From Sedimenticola_A endophacoides (lineage in GTDB: Bacteria; Pseudomonadota; Gammaproteobacteria; Chromatiales; Chromatiaceae), in the NCBI GenBank assembly GCA_003062345.1, contig PQCO01000297.1, positions 1 to 8,126 of the forward strand: a stretch of DNA of 8,126 nt, read 5' to 3'. The translations under genes were made by a program, and so were the position numbers. The notes under the pieces are model-generated. The model searched no databases and had not been told where the DNA came from. It saw only the letters and a program-made list of their open reading frames with translations. Positions 5,335 through 8,126 of the stretch are shown here, one piece after another (the stretch's first letter is position 1; every line of letters starts with the position of its first letter).

Positions 5335-7206
5335 ATGGCGCTGTTGCAACTATCCGAACCCGGCCAGTCGGCCGCCCCGCACCAGCATCGATTGGCGGCG
5401 GGGATCGATCTTGGCACCACCAACTCCCTGGTCGCCAGCGTGCGCAGCGGCCGGGCCGAGACCCTGCCCGACAGGCAGGGTCGGCATCTGCTCCCATCGG
5501 TGGTGCGCTACACCCCACAGGGGGTGATGGTCGGTCACGAGGCCCGTGAGTGGGCGGCGCTCGATCCCGTCAATACCGTGGTCTCGGTGAAGCGGCTGCT
5601 GGGGCGCGGTATCGACGAGGTTAAGACCCTCGGTTCACGCCTGCCATACGAGCTGGCGCCGGGCGCGGGGGCGGTGGCGCGGCTGCGTACCGCAGGCGGC
5701 GATGTCACCCCGATCGAGGTCTCGGCGGAGATACTCAAGGGCCTGGCGCGGCGTGCCGAGCAGACCCTGGGCGGTGACCTCCAGGGGGTGGTGATCACCG
5801 TCCCCGCCTATTTCGACGACGCCCAGCGTCAGGCCACCAAGGATGCCGCCACCCTCGCCGGCCTGAAGGTGCTGCGCCTGCTCAACGAGCCGACCGCCGC
5901 CGCCGTCGCCTACGGGCTGGACAGCGGCAGTGACGGGGTGCACGCCATCTACGATCTCGGGGGCGGCACCTTCGATATCTCCATCCTGCGGTTGCAGCGC
6001 GGGGTGTTCGAGGTGCTCTCGACGGGGGGTGATTCCGCTCTCGGCGGCGATGACTTGGATCGTGCCGTGGCCGAGTGGCTGATGGGGCAGGCGGGAATCG
6101 CGGAGGATGCCGACCACGCCATGCTGCGCCGCCTGATGCGCGATGCCTGCGCCGCCAAGGAGGCGCTGAGCGAGGCCGATTCCGCCCCTATCGAACTGGA
6201 ACTGGCCGATGGCAGCCACTGGCTGGGGGAGCTGACCCGCGAGCGGTTCAATACCCTGGTGGATCCGCTGATCCGCAAGACCCTGGCCCCCTGCCGCCGT
6301 GCCCTGCGCGACGCGGGGATTACCGCCGCCGAGGTGCGCGACGTGGTGATGGTGGGCGGTTCCACCCGGGTGCCTCGGGTGCGCGAGCTGGTGGGCGGCT
6401 TTTTCGAGACCGAACCGCTGGTGAGCATCGACCCGGATCGCGTGGTGGCGCTCGGCGCCGCCCTCCAGGCGGACGTGCTGGCGGGAAATAAATCCGACAG
6501 CGACATGCTGCTGCTGGACGTCAACCCGCTCTCGCTCGGAATCGAGACCATGGGCGGGCTGGTGGAGAAGCTCATCCCGCGCAACACCACCATCCCGGTG
6601 GCCCGGGCCCAGGAGTTCACCACCTTCAAGGACGGACAGACCGCCATGGCGCTGCATGTCCTGCAGGGAGAGCGCGAACTGGTCGCCGACTGCCGCTCTC
6701 TGGCCCGCTTCGAACTGCGCGGTATACCACCGATGGTGGCGGGTGCGGCGCGCATCCGCGTCACCTTCTCGGTCGATGCCGACGGCCTGCTCAGTGTCGA
6801 GGCTCAGGAGCAGAGCAGCGGGGTGCGCGCCAGCGTCGAGGTCAAACCCTCCTATGGGCTGGGCGATGATGAGATTGCCGGCATGCTGCGCGACTCCATC
6901 GAGCACGCAGAGGATGACATGCAGGCGCGGCGTCTGCGCGAGCAGCAAGTGGAGGCGCGGCGGGTGATCGAGGCGCTGAGCGCGGCGCTGGCGGAGGATG
7001 GCGATGCGCTGCTCGACGCCGGGGAGCGTGCGGCCATCGACAGCGCGCTGAACGACCTGGTTGAGCTGACGCGTTCGCCGGATCACAAGCGGATCCGGGT
7101 GGGCATCGAGGCCCTGGAGAAGCGCTGCGAGTTCTATGTGGAGCGCCGGATGAACGCCAATGTGCGCAAGGCGATGTCCGTGCATACAATCGAAGAGTTT
7201 GAATAG
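5335..7206 (+). CDS. hscA: Fe-S assembly Hsp70 chaperone HscA
   Basis: This specialised cytoplasmic Hsp70 binds the LPPVK peptide of IscU and uses ATP hydrolysis to promote cluster release. The 623-residue product (E. coli about 616) starts MALLQLSEPGQSAAPHQHR, almost identical to my recall of the E. coli start. The actin-like ATPase domain carries IDLGTTNS (24-31), VVITVPAYFDDAQRQ (152-166), YDLGGGTFD (206-214) and GGSTRVP (341-347). The interdomain linker is LLLDVNPLSLG (392-402). The substrate domain contains NTTIPVARAQEFTTFKDGQ (417-435), followed by a helical lid to the C-terminus. GAGG (5321-5324), inside the end of hscB, is the likely ribosome binding site. fdx starts 11 bases after the stop. 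DnaK is excluded by the N-terminal extension and context. Confidence 0.97.
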   Translation: MALLQLSEPGQSAAPHQHRLAAGIDLGTTNSLVASVRSGRAETLPDRQGRHLLPSVVRYTPQGVMVGHEAREWAALDPVNTVVSVKRLLGRGIDEVKTLGSRLPYELAPGAGAVARLRTAGGDVTPIEVSAEILKGLARRAEQTLGGDLQGVVITVPAYFDDAQRQATKDAATLAGLKVLRLLNEPTAAAVAYGLDSGSDGVHAIYDLGGGTFDISILRLQRGVFEVLSTGGDSALGGDDLDRAVAEWLMGQAGIAEDADHAMLRRLMRDACAAKEALSEADSAPIELELADGSHWLGELTRERFNTLVDPLIRKTLAPCRRALRDAGITAAEVRDVVMVGGSTRVPRVRELVGGFFETEPLVSIDPDRVVALGAALQADVLAGNKSDSDMLLLDVNPLSLGIETMGGLVEKLIPRNTTIPVARAQEFTTFKDGQTAMALHVLQGERELVADCRSLARFELRGIPPMVAGAARIRVTFSVDADGLLSVEAQEQSSGVRASVEVKPSYGLGDDEIAGMLRDSIEHAEDDMQARRLREQQVEARRVIEALSAALAEDGDALLDAGERAAIDSALNDLVELTRSPDHKRIRVGIEALEKRCEFYVERRMNANVRKAMSVHTIEEFE

Positions 7207-7217
7207 GGCGAACCGTC

Positions 7218-7556
7218 ATGCCACAGCTGATTTTTCTACCCCACCAGGAGATCTGCCCCGAGGGCGCGGTGTTCGAGGTGGAGCCCGGTGTCACCATCTG
7301 TGACGCGGCCCTGGCCCACGGCATCGAGATCGAGCACGCCTGTGAGAAATCCTGTGCCTGCACCACCTGCCATGTGGTGGTGCGCGAGGGTTTCGATTCC
7401 CTGGACGAGGCGCTGGAAGAGGAAGAGGATATGCTCGACAAGGCGTGGGGGCTGGAGCCCGAGTCGCGCCTGAGCTGTCAGGCGGTGGTGGGTGAGGAGG
7501 ACCTGGTCATCGAGATCCCCAAATACACCATCAACATGGTATCCGAGAACCACTGA
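7218..7556 (+). CDS. fdx: ISC-type [2Fe-2S] ferredoxin Fdx
   Basis: This adrenodoxin-like ferredoxin supplies electrons for cluster assembly on IscU and IscS. The 112-residue product (E. coli 111) has cluster ligands Cys42, Cys48, Cys51 and Cys87. The first three lie in HACEKSCACTTCHVVV, together with the extra Cys46 typical of the isc ferredoxin. Other family marks are the acidic helix DSLDEALEEEEDMLD (60-74), which binds partners, and SRLSCQAVVGEEDLVIEIP (83-101). AGGG (7205-7208) overlaps the hscA stop codon and lies nine bases before the ATG. It is separated from iscX by 11 bases. Confidence 0.96.
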   Translation: MPQLIFLPHQEICPEGAVFEVEPGVTICDAALAHGIEIEHACEKSCACTTCHVVVREGFDSLDEALEEEEDMLDKAWGLEPESRLSCQAVVGEEDLVIEIPKYTINMVSENH

Positions 7557-7567
7557 GGGGAAGCGTG

Positions 7568-7768
7568 ATGAATCTCAAATGGTCCGATATTCAGGAGATC
7601 GTCATCGAACTGGACGAGGCCCACCCGGAGGCGGACCCCCTGTATGTCAATTTCGTCGATCTGCGTGCCATGGTGATGGCCCTGCCCGGGTTTGATGATG
7701 ATCCCGCACGGTGCGGAGAAAAGATTCTGGAAGCGATCCAGATGGCGTGGATCGAAGAGCGCGAGTAG
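7568..7768 (+). CDS. iscX: Fe-S assembly protein IscX
   Basis: IscX is a small acidic protein that binds IscS and iron and modulates cluster assembly, possibly competing with the frataxin CyaY. The 66-residue product equals the E. coli length and has the family marks MNLKWSDIQEI (1-11), LPGFDDDPARC (39-49) and EKILEAIQMAWIEERE (51-66). A GTG three bases upstream is in frame, but the ATG at 7568 fits both the family start and the spacing from AGGGG (7557-7561). It is the last gene of the isc run and is followed by a hairpin. Confidence 0.94.
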   Translation: MNLKWSDIQEIVIELDEAHPEADPLYVNFVDLRAMVMALPGFDDDPARCGEKILEAIQMAWIEERE

Positions 7769-7782
7769 GCGGATTCCACACT

Positions 7783-7804
7783 CCCCGCGCTTCACAAGCC
7801 GGGG
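7783..7804 (+). terminator. Hairpin after iscX, possible isc operon terminator
   Basis: CCCCG then GCTT (7783-7787 and 7789-7792, with C7788 bulged) pairs with AAGC then CGGGG (7796-7804) around the loop CAC. The stem is strong and lies 14 bases after the iscX stop. Only GCGATTTG follows, without a real T-run, so efficient intrinsic termination is doubtful; it may instead protect the 3' end or act with Rho. Confidence 0.45.
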
Positions 7805-7843
7805 GCGATTTGAAACAATGTGCCGAACCCGTGACCGATAAGA

Positions 7844-7859
7844 CCTCCGGCCCAGGAGG
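7844..7859. repeat. Small hairpin before the DUF1015 start
   Basis: CCTCC (7844-7848) and GGAGG (7855-7859) pair around GGCCCA, 20 bases before the ATG at 7880. The right arm looks like a strong ribosome binding site but is too far from the start; AAGGA (7869-7873), six bases from the ATG, is the likely working one. The hairpin could hide the upstream GGAGG. Confidence 0.3.
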
Positions 7860-7879
7860 CGCGACAGTAAGGATTCGAC

Positions 7880-8050
7880 ATGTCCCTGATTAAAGCCTTT
7901 CCCGGCCTGCGTCCACCCAAGGCCTACGCCGATGATGTGGTCGCCCCCCCCTATGACGTGATGAGCGCGGCCGAGGCGCGCGAGATGGTACGCGGACGTC
8001 CCTCGCTAACCGCCATGGAGAGCGAAGCGAAGGCGGTTAGTCCCCGATAG
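7880..8050 (+). pseudogene. DUF1015-family gene fragment, disrupted after about 42 codons
   Basis: The first 41 residues, starting MSLIKAFPGLRPPKAYADD and continuing VVAPPYDVMSAAEARE, are the typical N-terminus of the DUF1015 family, a widespread protein of uncertain function and normally around 400 residues. AAGGA (7869-7873) sits six bases before the ATG. After GRPS (to 8005) the family would continue with a segment like SFLHVSRPEIDLP. Instead the frame enters a palindromic sequence, reads LTAMESEAKAVSPR and stops at TAG (8048-8050). Neither other frame restores the family sequence, so this is an insertion, rearrangement or assembly join, not a simple frameshift. Whether the rest of the gene continues beyond the window cannot be seen. 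Confidence 0.75.
8006..8040. repeat. Perfect 9-bp inverted repeat at the DUF1015 break
   Basis: CTAACCGCC (8006-8014) and GGCGGTTAG (8032-8040) are perfect inverted repeats around a 17-base loop containing AGCGAAGCGAA. The left arm begins exactly where DUF1015 similarity ends. An arm-AGCGAAGCG-arm layout resembles short palindromic repeats scattered through many proteobacterial genomes, as I recall them. It could also be the end of a larger mobile element. Confidence 0.55.
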
Positions 8051-8126
8051 GCGTAGGCGCGGTTGTATGGCCGCAGTTACGACCGATAGGGAGTGACGTA
8101 GGGCATACAAATAGCGCATTCGACAC
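8033..8126. repeat. Imperfect direct repeats and inverted arms, possible REP-like repeat cluster
   Basis: Two copies of a similar sequence follow each other. GCGGTTAG, CCGATAGG, CGTAGG (8033-8057) and GCAGTTAC, CCGATAGG, CGTAGG (8073-8102) occur in the same order, about 40 bases apart, with extra bases in the second copy. TTGTATG (8063-8069) and CATACAA (8104-8110) are perfect inverted arms, and GCGG/CCGC (8059-8074) forms a small stem inside. GTAG followed by a palindrome recalls REP elements, but the family is not identified. No gene is visible; the window ends inside the region. Confidence 0.4.

Noticed and set aside
5635..7185. Antisense open frame of about 516 codons opposite hscA
   Set aside because: Same shadow effect; histidine- and glutamine-rich, low-complexity translation with no recognisable domain.
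7810..7842. TTGAAA (7810-7815) with GATAAG as a promoter for DUF1015
   Set aside because: The spacer would be about 21 bases, too long for a normal sigma-70 promoter.
8006..8040. Integron attC recombination site
   Set aside because: The arms do not fit RYYYAAC and GTTRRRY at the required positions (GTTAGTC breaks the purine run), and there is no cassette or integrase context.
7880..8050. Simple frameshift in DUF1015
   Set aside because: The other two frames after 8005 hit stops quickly and show no DUF1015 continuation, so foreign sequence is present rather than an indel.
8033..8103. CRISPR repeats
   Set aside because: Only two imperfect copies of unequal internal length, no uniform spacers and no cas genes.

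Overview
The window carries a complete housekeeping ISC iron-sulfur cluster assembly locus with its usual upstream partners, all on the + strand. The order is trmJ, cysE, iscR, iscS, iscU, iscA, hscB, hscA, fdx, iscX. The last gene in the window is a DUF1015-family gene that breaks off after about 42 codons. The gene set and order, the very close match of IscR, IscS, IscU and HscA to my recall of the E. coli proteins, and the GC-rich codon use point to a gammaproteobacterium. An isc-linked short-form cysE, as I recall from Azotobacter, fits a lineage outside the Enterobacteriaceae, perhaps Chromatiales-like. I cannot name a species.

Layout. Positions 1-401 hold no convincing gene; they contain several inverted repeats and an AT-rich patch (about 120-180). 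trmJ (402-1169) encodes a tRNA methyltransferase and cysE (1230-2027) a serine acetyltransferase. The promoter driving iscR begins right at the cysE stop codon and is overlapped by a 22/25 match to the type 1 IscR binding consensus. iscR (2092-2565), iscS (2600-3814), iscU (3869-4261) and iscA (4289-4612) follow with short gaps. An unusually long 174-base gap separates iscA from hscB; it holds an inverted repeat and a possible 33-35 codon reading frame with a good ribosome binding site. hscB (4787-5332), hscA (5335-7206), fdx (7218-7556) and iscX (7568-7768) are packed with gaps of 2 to 11 bases. A hairpin follows iscX. The DUF1015 gene starts at 7880 and loses its family sequence at about 8005, where a palindromic repeat region begins and runs to the window end.

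How the genes work together. IscS takes sulfur from cysteine, IscU is the scaffold, Fdx supplies electrons, HscB and HscA release the cluster from IscU, IscA is an A-type carrier, IscX is an IscS-binding iron-linked modulator, and IscR senses [2Fe-2S] supply and represses the operon. CysE makes O-acetylserine, the precursor of the cysteine IscS consumes. All catalytic and ligand residues I checked are present. The isc locus itself is ordinary; the points worth a second look are the disrupted DUF1015 gene with its repeat region, the iscA-hscB gap, and the folded sequence at the left end.
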